A stretch of DNA of 64,000 nucleotides from Ruminococcus sp. NK3A76 (GCF_000686125.1 NZ_JMMA01000002.1:3410001-3474000); one strand, 5' to 3'; numbered from the stretch's first letter, positions 16,090-23,261 are shown. Numbers and translations: made by a program. Notes: a model not told the origin generated them from the letters alone.

Positions 16090-17276
16090 AGCATACCCCT
16101 TATCTTGTCAAGTATCCTGTGCGCTGCATCGTCCTTGGACATAATGGGCAGCTCCTGCATATCGTCCTTTGTTATCATGGTTATCACGTTTGTGTCAACG
16201 CCGAAGCCTGCGCCCTGCGTTCTTAATGAGTTTGCGCATATCATGTCGCAGTTTTTGCTGTCGAGTTTTCGGCGTGAATTCTCTATCATATCATCAGTCT
16301 CCATAGAGAAGCCGCATATTATCTGCCCCTCACGCTTTTTCCCGCCGAGGGCTTTTAAGATGTCCTGCGTGCGCTTTAGGGGGATAGACATATCTCCGTC
16401 CTTTTTCTTTATCTTGCTCTCAGCTACCGTTTCGGGGGTGTAGTCTGCAACGGCTGCAGCTTTTATAATGATGTCGGCCTTTTCGCTGTTCGCCATTACA
16501 GCATCATACATATCAGCCGCCGATGTGACGGAAATGTTGTTTACAAACATCGGTTCACCTGTCTCCATGTGCGCATGAACGAGCGTTACGTCAGCCCCAC
16601 GCCTTGCAGCAGCTCTTGCAACGGCAACGCCCATTTTGCCGCTTGAATGATTTGATATAAAGCGCACAGGGTCTATCGCTTCTCTTGTTGCACCGGCGGT
16701 GACGAGTATGTTCTTGCCGGTCAGGTCTTTTTCAAATGCTATCTCCTGAATAACGTGCTCAACAAGTACGCTCTCCTCGGGCATACGGCCGTCGCCTATG
16801 TCGCCGTTTGCAAGCATTCCACGGTCAGATGCTATTATCCCGTAGCCGTATGATGCGAGCTTTTTGATGTTGTCTTCAACTATCGGGTTGTGCAGCATAT
16901 TGTGATTCATGGCAGGGGAGACGAGCTTCCTGCACGGGCAGGCCATAACGGTAGTCGTGAGCATATCGTCTGCAATGCCGTTTGCTATCTTGCCTATGAC
17001 ATTTGCAGAGGCAGGAGCTATCAGCACGATGTCGGCAGCCTTTGCAAGGGCAACGTGCTCGACGCTGTACTGGAAGTTCCTGTCGAAAGTGTCGATAAGG
17101 CACTTGTGCGAGGTCAGCGTTTCAAAGGTGATAGGGTTTATAAACTGTGTTGCATTCTGCGTCATAAGAACGTGAACATCAGCGCCCAGCTTTATGAGCA
17201 TTCTTGCGACATTCGCCATTTTGTATGCGGCTATAGAGCCTGTTACGGCTAAAACTACGGTCTTTCCCTTGAGCAT
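16086..17276 (-). CDS. coaBC: Bifunctional phosphopantothenoylcysteine decarboxylase/synthetase
   Basis: Makes 4'-phosphopantetheine from 4'-phosphopantothenate and cysteine for coenzyme A. 396 aa: FMN-dependent CoaC domain (1-185) with active-site H74 and PAMN at 121-124; CoaB domain (188-396) with VTAGATREAIDPVRF and SNHSSGKMG. The position of the conserved catalytic cysteine (C158 in E. coli, in ACGDxGxGRM) is asparagine here, N157 in ANGDIGDGRM. GGAGG precedes the ATG. Divergent from panT and coaX, which handle the same vitamin. Confidence 0.93.
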   Translation of the reverse strand: MLKGKTVVLAVTGSIAAYKMANVARMLIKLGADVHVLMTQNATQFINPITFETLTSHKCLIDTFDRNFQYSVEHVALAKAADIVLIAPASANVIGKIANGIADDMLTTTVMACPCRKLVSPAMNHNMLHNPIVEDNIKKLASYGYGIIASDRGMLANGDIGDGRMPEESVLVEHVIQEIAFEKDLTGKNILVTAGATREAIDPVRFISNHSSGKMGVAVARAAARRGADVTLVHAHMETGEPMFVNNISVTSAADMYDAVMANSEKADIIIKAAAVADYTPETVAESKIKKKDGDMSIPLKRTQDILKALGGKKREGQIICGFSMETDDMIENSRRKLDSKNCDMICANSLRTQGAGFGVDTNVITMITKDDMQELPIMSKDDAAHRILDKIRGML

Positions 17277-17373
17277 TTGTTGATTCCTCCAATTTGAGAA
17301 TGGTTTTACAGTGTTAATTTTATTATAACACAGAATTTCAAAAAAAGATATAGCTTTTTGAAAAAAAATATGC

Positions 17374-17547
17374 TATAATGTACTCGCTCGGGGAAAGCCC
17401 CCGTGTGCGGCTGTGCCGGAAAGTCCGTGAGTGCGAAAAGCAGGTATCTTTTTTGAGCCTGACTTTGCAAAAGCACAAAGGGCAGGAAAGCACCGGCGCT
17501 GTATTGTATCCTCTTGTGAGGAATAATAACAAAGGAGGTTTTCAGAT
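17374..17547 (+). promoter_or_regulatory. Promoter and long structured leader of panT
   Basis: Extended -10 box TGCTATAAT (TATAAT at 17374-17379) with no clear -35. The predicted leader is about 160 nt, long for this genome, and contains GGGG-AAAG-CCCC, a GCCGG...CCGGC pairing option, and CCTC-TTGT-GAGG just before AAAGGAGG. The last hairpin could compete with the ribosome site. It does not match a riboswitch class that I know; a pantothenate- or CoA-responsive element is a guess. Confidence 0.45.
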
Positions 17548-18183
17548 ATGAAAACAAACAATTTCTTCAACACCAAAAATCTTGTTATCCTGGGGCTTAT
17601 GACAGCACTTGTGCTGATCTTCTCGTTCACATCTATCGGCACTATCCCGATAGGCCCACTCTCGATAACACTCAACATCATACCTATAGCTATCGCAGCT
17701 GTTACCTGCGGCCCTGCCGGCGGTGCTGTCGTCGGTGGTGTGTTCGGCCTTATGAGCTTTTTACAGTGCATAGGCATAGGCGTTCCTTCGGGAATGGGTG
17801 CAGCACTTTTCGCTATCAACCCTTTCCTCGCATTCGTTCAGAGATTTATCCCGAGACTTGCTGACGGCCTTATCGCAGGCTTTGTATTCAAGGCTCTCAG
17901 AGACAAGGCAGCAAAGCCCGTTGCCTGCGGTATCACAGGTTTCTGCTCGGCATTCTTCAATACACTTTTCTTTATGAGTGCGCTCGTGCTGCTCTTTGGC
18001 AACACTCAGTATATGAAGGATCTCATGGGCGGCAAGAATGTCCTCGTATTCATCGTGACATTTGTAGGCGTGAATGCGCTTGTTGAGATGATCGTTTCCA
18101 CGGTCTTCACAGCAGCAGTAGGCACAGCACTTTTCAAGGCACGCCTTATCCCGTCTCAGAAAAAGGCTCAGGAAGCCGCATAA
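17548..18183 (+). CDS. ECF transporter S component, probable pantothenate (PanT)
   Basis: Substrate-binding membrane subunit of an energy-coupling-factor importer. 211 aa with about six hydrophobic segments and the sequence GPLSITLNIIPIAIAA then GPAGGAVVGGVFGL, which resembles PanT-type S components. Its position between coaBC and coaX supports pantothenate as substrate. The shared EcfA/A'/T module is not in the window. AAAGGAGG precedes the ATG. The stop codon overlaps the first base of hairpin repeat copy 2. Confidence 0.82.
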   Translation: MKTNNFFNTKNLVILGLMTALVLIFSFTSIGTIPIGPLSITLNIIPIAIAAVTCGPAGGAVVGGVFGLMSFLQCIGIGVPSGMGAALFAINPFLAFVQRFIPRLADGLIAGFVFKALRDKAAKPVACGITGFCSAFFNTLFFMSALVLLFGNTQYMKDLMGGKNVLVFIVTFVGVNALVEMIVSTVFTAAVGTALFKARLIPSQKKAQEAA

Positions 18184-18357
18184 AGGCAACACCGCACAAA
18201 GACCGCCTGGTGGCTTTGTACGCATCTTGCTTGCATATTTTCCGTCATATCACCCAAATTCACCTTGAAATACGGTAGTATTCCTGCGGCAAATTTGGGC
18301 GAACTGACAAAAAATCTGACTGCGCAATCTGCGCACAATCCTTGTGCGGTGTTGCCT
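18184..18357. repeat. Interspersed hairpin repeat, copy 2
   Basis: 174 bp, starting AGGCAACACCGCACAAAGA and ending TCCTTGTGCGGTGTTGCCT. The inner arms CCGTCATATCACCCAAATT and its partner pair as in the other copies. Sits immediately after the panT stop codon. Compared with copy 1 the outer stem keeps pairing despite changes (AAAGA/TCCTT here). Confidence 0.85.
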
Positions 18358-18369
18358 AAACCATTCTCT

Positions 18370-18400
18370 CCGCCGCATAACTTCTGCGGCGGATAGATTT
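18370..18400 (+). terminator. Intrinsic terminator after panT
   Basis: CCGCCGC and GCGGCGG form a stem with a 9-nt loop followed by ATAGATTTTTAT. A modular repeat patch (GGCGCAGCC, then CAACTGTTAACTATTAACTG) continues to 18490, just before the coaX ribosome site. Confidence 0.65.
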
Positions 18401-18503
18401 TTATCTGGACGGCAGGTGTCCGGCTCAGAATGCCAGAATAGGCAAAAGCGGCGCAGCCGCACCTCAACTGTTAACTATTAACTGAAATATAGGGGGAGAA
18501 ACT

Positions 18504-19274
18504 ATGATACTCGCTATCGACGTGGGAAATACAAATATCGTGCTCGGCTGCTTTGATGATAAGCAGATACTTTTCCGTGAGAGGATATCGACAAATCAGC
18601 TCGCAACTGACCTTGAATACATGACGCTGTTCTCGACGGCGCTGAAACTGCACTCGCTCTCGGAGGAGAATATCTCAGGCGCTATTATCTCGTCAGTCGT
18701 GCCGAGCGTTACAAATACCCTTAAGCAGGCGATAACCAAGCTCGCAGGAGTTACCGCTATGGTGGTGGGCCCCGGCGTAAAGACAGGTCTCAGCATCATG
18801 ATAGACAACCCTGCCACACTCGGCGCTGATCTTGCCGTGGACGCAGCTGCCGCTATCAGCGAATACAAAGCCCCGATGATAATCATCGACATGGGCACAG
18901 CTACCACAATGTCGGTGGTGGATAAGAACAAAAACTACATCGGCGGTGTTATCATGACAGGTATGGCCGTATCGAGCGATGCGCTGACCTCACGCACCTC
19001 GCAGCTGCCGAGGATAGCTTTTGAGACACCTAAAAAGATAATCGGCACCAACACCGTTGACTGTATGAAAAGCGGTATCATGTTCTCGACCGCAAGCGCA
19101 CTCGACGGCATGATAGAGCGCATGGAGGAGGAGCTCGGCGAGAAGTGTACCGTAATCGCCACCGGCGGCCTTGCACCGCTCATAATCCCGCTGTGCAAGA
19201 GGGATATCACCCTCGATGAAGACCTACTGCTCAAAGGCCTTATGGTCATATACAACAAGAATAAAAAAGACTGA
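18504..19274 (+). CDS. coaX: Type III pantothenate kinase
   Basis: Phosphorylates pantothenate, the first committed step of CoA synthesis; type III enzymes need a monovalent cation and resist feedback by CoA. 256 aa with DVGNTNIVLG at residues 6-15, GADLAVDA near 111-118 and IDMGTATT near 131-138, all CoaX hallmarks. GGGGGAG precedes the ATG. Follows panT in the same direction and faces away from coaBC, so uptake, phosphorylation and the later coupling step are clustered. Confidence 0.95.
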   Translation: MILAIDVGNTNIVLGCFDDKQILFRERISTNQLATDLEYMTLFSTALKLHSLSEENISGAIISSVVPSVTNTLKQAITKLAGVTAMVVGPGVKTGLSIMIDNPATLGADLAVDAAAAISEYKAPMIIIDMGTATTMSVVDKNKNYIGGVIMTGMAVSSDALTSRTSQLPRIAFETPKKIIGTNTVDCMKSGIMFSTASALDGMIERMEEELGEKCTVIATGGLAPLIIPLCKRDITLDEDLLLKGLMVIYNKNKKD

Positions 19275-19282
19275 TAAAACAC

Positions 19283-19316
19283 CAGCCCCCGGCGTCGTTT
19301 ATGACACCGGGGGCTG
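19283..19316 (+). terminator. Hairpin after coaX
   Basis: CAGCCCCCGG and CCGGGGGCTG pair perfectly; the tail is AATATTTG, a weak T-run. It begins 9 bp after the coaX stop. Confidence 0.7.
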
Positions 19317-19322
19317 AATATT

Positions 19323-19352
19323 TGCTATTTGATCTTCCGTAAAAAGAAGTAA
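19323..19352 (+). pseudogene. 3' remnant of a small toxin-like gene (TA locus copy 1)
   Basis: Ten codons reading CYLIFRKKK and stop, identical to the C-terminus of the small membrane peptide encoded at 23058-23156. The 5' part, promoter and ribosome site are missing, so the gene is broken. The partner antisense RNA unit (19362-19514) is still intact. Confidence 0.7.
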
Positions 19353-19361
19353 GCTGAGCTT

Positions 19362-19514
19362 TTTATAAAGCATACACCGCCGAAACCTCCTGACGGTTGG
19401 CGGTGTTCAAACCTAAATTACAAGGAGTGCCGTCTTAGATCCCGGGGGTTGCCGCCCTCGGGGCTTAGGCTTTTCCTTTAATAACAGTATACCACACCCT
19501 TGGCGTTTTGTCAA
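19362..19514 (-). ncRNA. Antisense RNA unit with promoter, TA locus copy 1
   Basis: On the minus strand TTGACA (19514-19509), 17 bp, TATACT (19491-19486) drive a predicted RNA starting near 19480. The RNA carries the stem GCCCCGAGGGCGGC...CCCGGG region shared with copies 3 and 4 and ends at a CACCGCC...GGCGGTG hairpin facing the 3' end of the toxin remnant. Layout equals the other copies and resembles the antisense antitoxins of txpA/ratA-type systems. Confidence 0.62.
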
Positions 19515-19525
19515 GGGCTTTTGTA

Positions 19526-19554
19526 TTGACATATTGGAAAATATATGCTATAAT
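19526..19554 (+). promoter_or_regulatory. Promoter for the toxin-like peptide, TA locus copy 2
   Basis: TTGACA (19526-19531) and TATAAT (19549-19554), 17-bp spacing. Faces away from the copy 1 antisense promoter, whose -35 box is only 12 bp away. Confidence 0.8.
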
Positions 19555-19576
19555 ACTATTGGCTCGAGTTGGCGGT

Positions 19577-19594
19577 CTCCTTAGAGATGAGGAG
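19577..19594 (+). promoter_or_regulatory. Hairpin that hides the toxin ribosome site, copy 2
   Basis: CTCCTTA-GAGA-TGAGGAG: the right arm is the Shine-Dalgarno of the peptide at 19604, so pairing would block ribosomes. One G-U pair. Copies 3 and 4 have the same hairpin with fully paired arms. Confidence 0.72.
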
Positions 19595-19603
19595 GGTTGC
19601 ACA

Positions 19604-19711
19604 ATGTATCTGACACTTAGTGATTTTATACTCCTTATGGAGCTGTTGCTCAGAGTGGTAGAAATACAGATAATGTGCTACTTGTTCTTCCGTAACAAGA
19701 AGAGAAAGTAA
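19604..19711 (+). CDS. Small hydrophobic toxin-like peptide, TA locus copy 2
   Basis: 35 aa: a short N-terminal part, one membrane-spanning stretch (FILLMELLLRVVEIQIM), then CYLFFRNKKRK. A single membrane helix with a basic tail of this size is typical of type I toxins of the TxpA/Fst/holin-like group. Has its own promoter, a ribosome site sequestered in a hairpin, and a convergent antisense RNA promoter (19872-19900) beyond its 3' end. Paralogues at 23058, 23428 and a remnant at 19323. Toxicity is inferred from architecture only. Confidence 0.65.
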   Translation: MYLTLSDFILLMELLLRVVEIQIMCYLFFRNKKRK

Positions 19712-19749
19712 GCTGAACGTGTAGACCCGGAAAGGGACAACGCAAGTAA

Positions 19750-19900
19750 AGCAAACACCGCCAAATCTCCATAAGATGAGGCGGTGTTTTATCCGTTAAA
19801 TTATTGGAGTGCCGTCATTATTCTGCGGAGAGGTCGCATTCTTCGCAGGACTCGGGCTATCCCTTATCTAAAGTATACCACAGCCTTGGCGTTTTGTCAA
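19750..19900 (-). ncRNA. Antisense RNA unit with promoter, TA locus copy 2
   Basis: Minus-strand TTGACA (19900-19895), 17 bp, TATACT (19877-19872). The predicted RNA starts near 19865 and ends at AACACCGCC...GGCGGTGTT (19754-19790), overlapping the 3' untranslated part of the toxin mRNA. Its 5' half differs from that of copies 1, 3 and 4, so pairing specificity may be private to this copy. Confidence 0.62.
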
Positions 19901-19910
19901 GGCTTTTTTG

Positions 19911-20080
19911 TATTCTGAGGGGTGGTTCGTGGGGGCTTTGCTTTTCCTGCCCGAATGGGCATCATATCGGCGCAGTGAAATGTTTTGCAAAGCAAAACTT
20001 TCGTCTTATCGGCTTTCGCCGATAAGACACGACACCTCAATTCTTCACTATTCACTGATTCCGTCCCAAAGGGGGCACGA
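19911..20080. repeat. Modular intergenic repeat patch
   Basis: Series of short stems: GCCCGAATGGGC, TTTTGC-AAA-GCAAAA, and CTTATCGGC-TTTC-GCCGATAAG, ending with TTCACTATTCACTG direct repeats. No gene. Confidence 0.55.
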
Positions 20081-20084
20081 TAAT

Positions 20085-20112
20085 AGCCCTCCCCGTTTCT
20101 CAGGGAGGGCTT
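20085..20112 (-). terminator. Terminator of flagellin gene 1
   Basis: AGCCCTCCC and GGGAGGGCT flank a loop GAGAAACG(G). The T-run on the minus strand is short. The flagellin 2 terminator at 21441 uses the same loop, showing the terminators were duplicated with the genes. Confidence 0.65.
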
Positions 20113-20165
20113 GAACTATCTAATTAACTTAACCTAAGCTAAGGTAATTATCACAATGGCCGTAA

Positions 20166-21257
20166 TTACTGGAGCAGCTGGAGAACCTGTGAAGGAGCCT
20201 GGTTTGCCTGAGCAAGCATAGCCTGAGCAGCCTGTGTAAGGGTATTGCCCTGTGTATACTGCATCATGGTCTTAGCCATATCTGTATCACGGATTCTGGA
20301 GTTAGCGTCTGTGATGTTCTCAGAAGCAGTTGTCAGGTTGTTGATCGTGTAATCAAGTCTGTTCTCCATAGCACCGAGAGAAGCTCTCTGTGAAGATACG
20401 TTGTTGATAACATCTCTAACCTTCTCTGCAACTACGGAAGCTGCATTCTGATTTGAGATATTAAGCGTTAAACCTTCAGTATTAGTCGAAACACCTTTAC
20501 CACCAGAATAATTATCGCCTGTAAGACCAACCTTTTTTGTATCATCAACATAAACACTTGTTGCCTTCAAATCAGCAAATAAATCATTTGTCTTCAAGCT
20601 CTTTAAGCTGATTCCCAACTTATCAGCCGCACCAGAAGTTTCACCTATCTGTAATGTCAACGCACTGCCTTCCTTTTTAGCAATGGTTGTTTCAGCAACT
20701 TCAATTGCTCCTGCTTTCTTATCAGCAGCTGCAACTTCCACTTTTGCTATTGTTCTTGCGGCGGAAGTATCCATATCACCATTAAACAGTTTTAATTCAT
20801 TGAAATTAGCTGTTGTAGCAATTCTGTCAATTTCAGCTGTTAGCTGGTTTACTTCGTCTTGTAAAGCCTGACGGTCAACACCAGTGGTTGATGCATCGCC
20901 TGCTTTTGTAAAGTTTTCATTTTTGGTGCCACCATCAACAGTCTCATAAGTACCATTAGCCGACTTCTCAGCAAGCTCTACTATCCTGTTAAGCATATCA
21001 TGAACTTCGCCCATGTAACCCTCAGCTGTCTTGATAAGGGAAGCGCCGTCCTCTGCGTTCTTGGAAGCTGTGTCAAGAGCCTTGATCTGAGCCTTCATCT
21101 TCTCGCTTATTGCAAGACCGGAAGCGTCGTCTGCTGCTCTGTTGATCTTAAAACCTGTTGACAACTTTTCAAGGTTGCCTGCTACTGTTGAATTGTTCTT
21201 GTTGAGCGCATTGTTTGCGTTCAGTGCCATTGTGTTAGTTCTAACTACCATACTCAT
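20166..21257 (-). CDS. Flagellin, copy 1
   Basis: Filament subunit exported through the flagellar type III pathway. 363 aa with the D0/D1 N-terminus (VVRTNTMALNANNALNKNN, then LEKLSTGFKINRAADDASGL) and the C-terminal ISDANSRIRDTDMA-like block (here ITDANSRIRDTDMAKTMMQY). The central 140 residues differ from copy 2. ATG at 21257 is chosen because GGAGG lies 8 bp upstream; a start five codons earlier would place the SD inside the gene. Preceded by a sigma-28 promoter and a 95-nt leader shared with copy 2. Encoded opposite to the main flagellar run. Confidence 0.95.
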   Translation of the reverse strand: MSMVVRTNTMALNANNALNKNNSTVAGNLEKLSTGFKINRAADDASGLAISEKMKAQIKALDTASKNAEDGASLIKTAEGYMGEVHDMLNRIVELAEKSANGTYETVDGGTKNENFTKAGDASTTGVDRQALQDEVNQLTAEIDRIATTANFNELKLFNGDMDTSAARTIAKVEVAAADKKAGAIEVAETTIAKKEGSALTLQIGETSGAADKLGISLKSLKTNDLFADLKATSVYVDDTKKVGLTGDNYSGGKGVSTNTEGLTLNISNQNAASVVAEKVRDVINNVSSQRASLGAMENRLDYTINNLTTASENITDANSRIRDTDMAKTMMQYTQGNTLTQAAQAMLAQANQAPSQVLQLLQ

Positions 21258-21265
21258 AATAAATA

Positions 21266-21350
21266 CCTCCATGTATTATAAATTTTTTTGTCACGGCGTC
21301 CTTGCCGTGTATGGTTTTGGTTGGCTTGGAGCTGTGCGCTACTCCTTGCC
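21266..21350 (-). promoter_or_regulatory. Flagellin 1 leader with CsrA-like sites
   Basis: CACGGC-AAGGAC-GCCGTG (21309-21292) presents GGA in a hexaloop, and a second GGA lies in the ribosome site ATGGAGG (21272-21266). A third GGA, in AAGGAGTAG, lies further upstream. One GGA hairpin plus one GGA in the Shine-Dalgarno is the arrangement through which CsrA represses hag in Bacillus subtilis. csrA and fliW are not in the window. Confidence 0.6.
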
Positions 21351-21361
21351 GCTTACAATAT

Positions 21362-21390
21362 ATTAATCGTCCGTCAGGCAGTTTTTTAAA
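21362..21390 (-). promoter_or_regulatory. Sigma-28 promoter of flagellin 1
   Basis: Minus strand TTTAAA (21390-21385), 15 bp, CGAT (21369-21366) then TAATA. Fits the Gram-positive sigma-D form TAAA-N15-CCGATAT apart from the first C. Flagellin 2 has the same boxes and spacing. Confidence 0.75.
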
Positions 21391-21440
21391 TTGGCAGATG
21401 TTACAAATATTTTTGGGTTTTATGGGCGTAATGCACAGGA

Positions 21441-21478
21441 AAAATCCCTTCCCCGTTTCTCAGGGAAGGGATTTTTTT
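21441..21478. terminator. Terminator of flagellin gene 2
   Basis: AAATCCCTTCCC and GGGAAGGGATTT pair, with T-runs on both sides, so it can act in both directions. Lies 43 bp beyond the flagellin 2 stop codon. Confidence 0.85.
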
Positions 21479-21520
21479 CGTTTAAACTAACTTGCGCTAA
21501 GTTCTAAGCAGCTGTTCCAA

Positions 21521-22588
21521 TTACTGGAGGAGCTGGAGAACCGATGACGGAGCCTGGTTTGCCTGAGCGAGCATAGCCTGAGCAGCCTGTGTAAGAGTGT
21601 TGCCCTGTGTATACTGCATCATGGTCTTAGCCATATCTGTGTCACGGATTCTTGAATTAGCGTCTGTGATGTTCTCAGAAGCAGTTGTCAGGTTGTTGAT
21701 TGTGTAATCAATTCTGTTCTCCATAGCACCGAGCTTAGCTCTCTGTGCAGATACATCGTTGATAACGTCACGTACCTTTTCTGCAACAACAGAAGCAGAT
21801 TCCTGATTGGAAACGTTAAGTGTTACACCATTAGCATTTGTAGATGTGGTATTCTTTGCAACCACTAACTGAGCAGTTGCAACATTATTAGCATTTTTTG
21901 TATCAGTTGTTAATGAATTAAACAGCTGATCTGTTTTAAAGCTCTTAATGTTTACACTCAGCTTATCAGCTGCGCCAGATGTCTCACCAATTTGAAGTGT
22001 AAGAGCAGAACCAGCAGTATATGCGGTCGATGCAACAGATGTTCCTTTTTCTTTAAATACACCATTTTCTAACGTATCATTTGTAACAACCAAGCCTTTA
22101 TTTGTTGCATTATCCTTGTCCATAGAGCCATCCATAAGTTTTAACTCATTAAAGTTGGCTGTTGTGGCAATTCTGTCAATTTCAGCTGTTAGCTGATCAA
22201 CTTCGTCCTGAAGTGCCTGACGATCGGTTTCAGCTGCTCCAAAAGCCTCTTTAGCCGCTCCGCCTTCCTTGGTCTCATAAGTACCGTTAGCCGACTTCTC
22301 AGCAAGCTCTACTATCCTGTTAAGCATATCATGAACTTCGCCCATGTAACCCTCAGCTGTCTTGATAAGGGAAGCGCCGTCCTCTGCGTTCTTGGAAGCT
22401 GTGTCAAGAGCCTTGATCTGAGCCTTCATCTTCTCGCTTATTGCAAGACCGGAAGCGTCGTCTGCTGCTCTGTTGATCTTAAAACCTGTTGACAACTTTT
22501 CAAGGTTGCCTGCTACTGTGCTGTTGTTCTTGTTGAGCGCATTGTTTGCGTTCAGTGCCATTGTGTTAGTTCTAACTACCATACTCAT
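21521..22588 (-). CDS. Flagellin, copy 2
   Basis: 355-aa filament subunit. The first 105 residues and last 95 are almost identical to copy 1, also at DNA level, while the centre (about residues 110-260) diverges in sequence and length. This pattern suggests ongoing gene conversion at the conserved ends with freedom in the surface-exposed part. Same SD, leader and sigma-28 promoter as copy 1. Upstream of copy 1 in transcription direction, but a terminator and a separate promoter stand between them, so they are independent units. Confidence 0.95.
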   Translation of the reverse strand: MSMVVRTNTMALNANNALNKNNSTVAGNLEKLSTGFKINRAADDASGLAISEKMKAQIKALDTASKNAEDGASLIKTAEGYMGEVHDMLNRIVELAEKSANGTYETKEGGAAKEAFGAAETDRQALQDEVDQLTAEIDRIATTANFNELKLMDGSMDKDNATNKGLVVTNDTLENGVFKEKGTSVASTAYTAGSALTLQIGETSGAADKLSVNIKSFKTDQLFNSLTTDTKNANNVATAQLVVAKNTTSTNANGVTLNVSNQESASVVAEKVRDVINDVSAQRAKLGAMENRIDYTINNLTTASENITDANSRIRDTDMAKTMMQYTQGNTLTQAAQAMLAQANQAPSSVLQLLQ

Positions 22589-22596
22589 AATAAATA

Positions 22597-22690
22597 CCTC
22601 CATGTATTATAAATTTTTTGTCACGGCGTCCTTGCCGTGTATGGTTTTGGTTGGCTTGGAGCTGTGCGCTACTCCTTGCCGCTTACGTTA
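22597..22690 (-). promoter_or_regulatory. Flagellin 2 leader with CsrA-like sites
   Basis: Nearly identical to the flagellin 1 leader: hairpin CACGGC-AAGGAC-GCCGTG at 22639-22622 and GGAGG at 22601-22597. Conservation of the leader beyond the coding ends supports a regulatory RNA role. Confidence 0.6.
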
Positions 22691-22692
22691 TA

Positions 22693-22720
22693 TACATCGC
22701 ACGGCTTTGAGTATTTTAAA
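22693..22720 (-). promoter_or_regulatory. Sigma-28 promoter of flagellin 2
   Basis: Minus strand TTTAAA (22720-22715), 15 bp, CGAT (22699-22696) then GTATAT. The spacer sequence differs completely from that of flagellin 1 while boxes and spacing are kept, which supports function. Confidence 0.75.
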
Positions 22721-22889
22721 GGGGCAATGTTTCACAAATGTTGAGGCCTTTTGTTGTGCAGACTTAACAAATGAGGGGTATTTGCAGCCTGAATCGCTCA
22801 GAAGCGTGGCTGCGAAGGGGTGATGCCAGCTGCGCAGGCACGGGGCGACCGCAAAGTCCCCTGACCAACCCTCAGAATACAAAAAAGCC

Positions 22890-23040
22890 TTGACAAACCG
22901 CCAAGACTGTGGTATACTGTGATTAAGGAAAAGCCTAAGCCCCGAGGGCGGCAACCCCCGGGATCTAAGACGGCACTCCTTGTAATTCTAAGTGTTTGAA
23001 AACACCGCCGTTACTTAGAGTTTCGGCGGTGCTTTACTTT
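22890..23040 (+). ncRNA. Antisense RNA unit with promoter, TA locus copy 3
   Basis: TTGACA (22890-22895), 17 bp, TATACT (22913-22918); RNA predicted from about 22926. It contains CCCCGAGGGCGGC and CCCCCGGG segments and ends at AACACCGCC...GGCGGTG followed by CTTTACTTTT (to about 23040). It converges on the toxin-like gene at 23058-23156 transcribed from the other strand. Confidence 0.65.
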
Positions 23041-23057
23041 TATATCAAAAGCTAAGC

Positions 23058-23156
23058 TTACTTCTTTTTACGGAAGATAAGGTAGCACAATGTAACAAGC
23101 GCCATAAGCATACTTGTGAATTGAAACAGACTTTCGTATGTAACGTAATCCTGCAT
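23058..23156 (-). CDS. Small hydrophobic toxin-like peptide, TA locus copy 3
   Basis: 32 aa: MQDYVTYESLFQ, a membrane helix (FTSMLMALVTL), then CYLIFRKKK. Promoter TTGACA-N18-TATAAT at 23250-23221. AAGGAGG is buried in CTCCTTA-GAGA-TAAGGAG (23183-23166). The antisense RNA from 22926 overlaps the mRNA 3' end. Matches the remnant at 19323 at its C-terminus. Too short for most gene callers. Confidence 0.68.
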   Translation of the reverse strand: MQDYVTYESLFQFTSMLMALVTLCYLIFRKKK

Positions 23157-23220
23157 AGCTACCACCTCCTTATCTCTAAGGAGACCGCCAAATCTATGTT
23201 GCCAAACTCAGGCTATGGCT

Positions 23221-23250
23221 ATTATAGCATATATTTTCATAAGTTGTCAA
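23221..23250 (-). promoter_or_regulatory. Promoter of the copy 3 peptide
   Basis: Minus strand TTGACA (23250-23245), 18 bp, TATAAT (23226-23221). The divergent copy 4 antisense promoter starts at 23262. Confidence 0.78.
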
Positions 23251-23261
23251 TGCAAAAAGCC

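Noticed and set aside
17548-18183. Calling the ECF S component QueT because queuosine genes are in the window
   Set aside because: Sequence (GPLSITLNIIPIAI, GGVFGL) fits PanT-like proteins, the typical QueT RVSE-type segment is absent, and the neighbours are coaBC and coaX, 16 kb from the queuosine genes.
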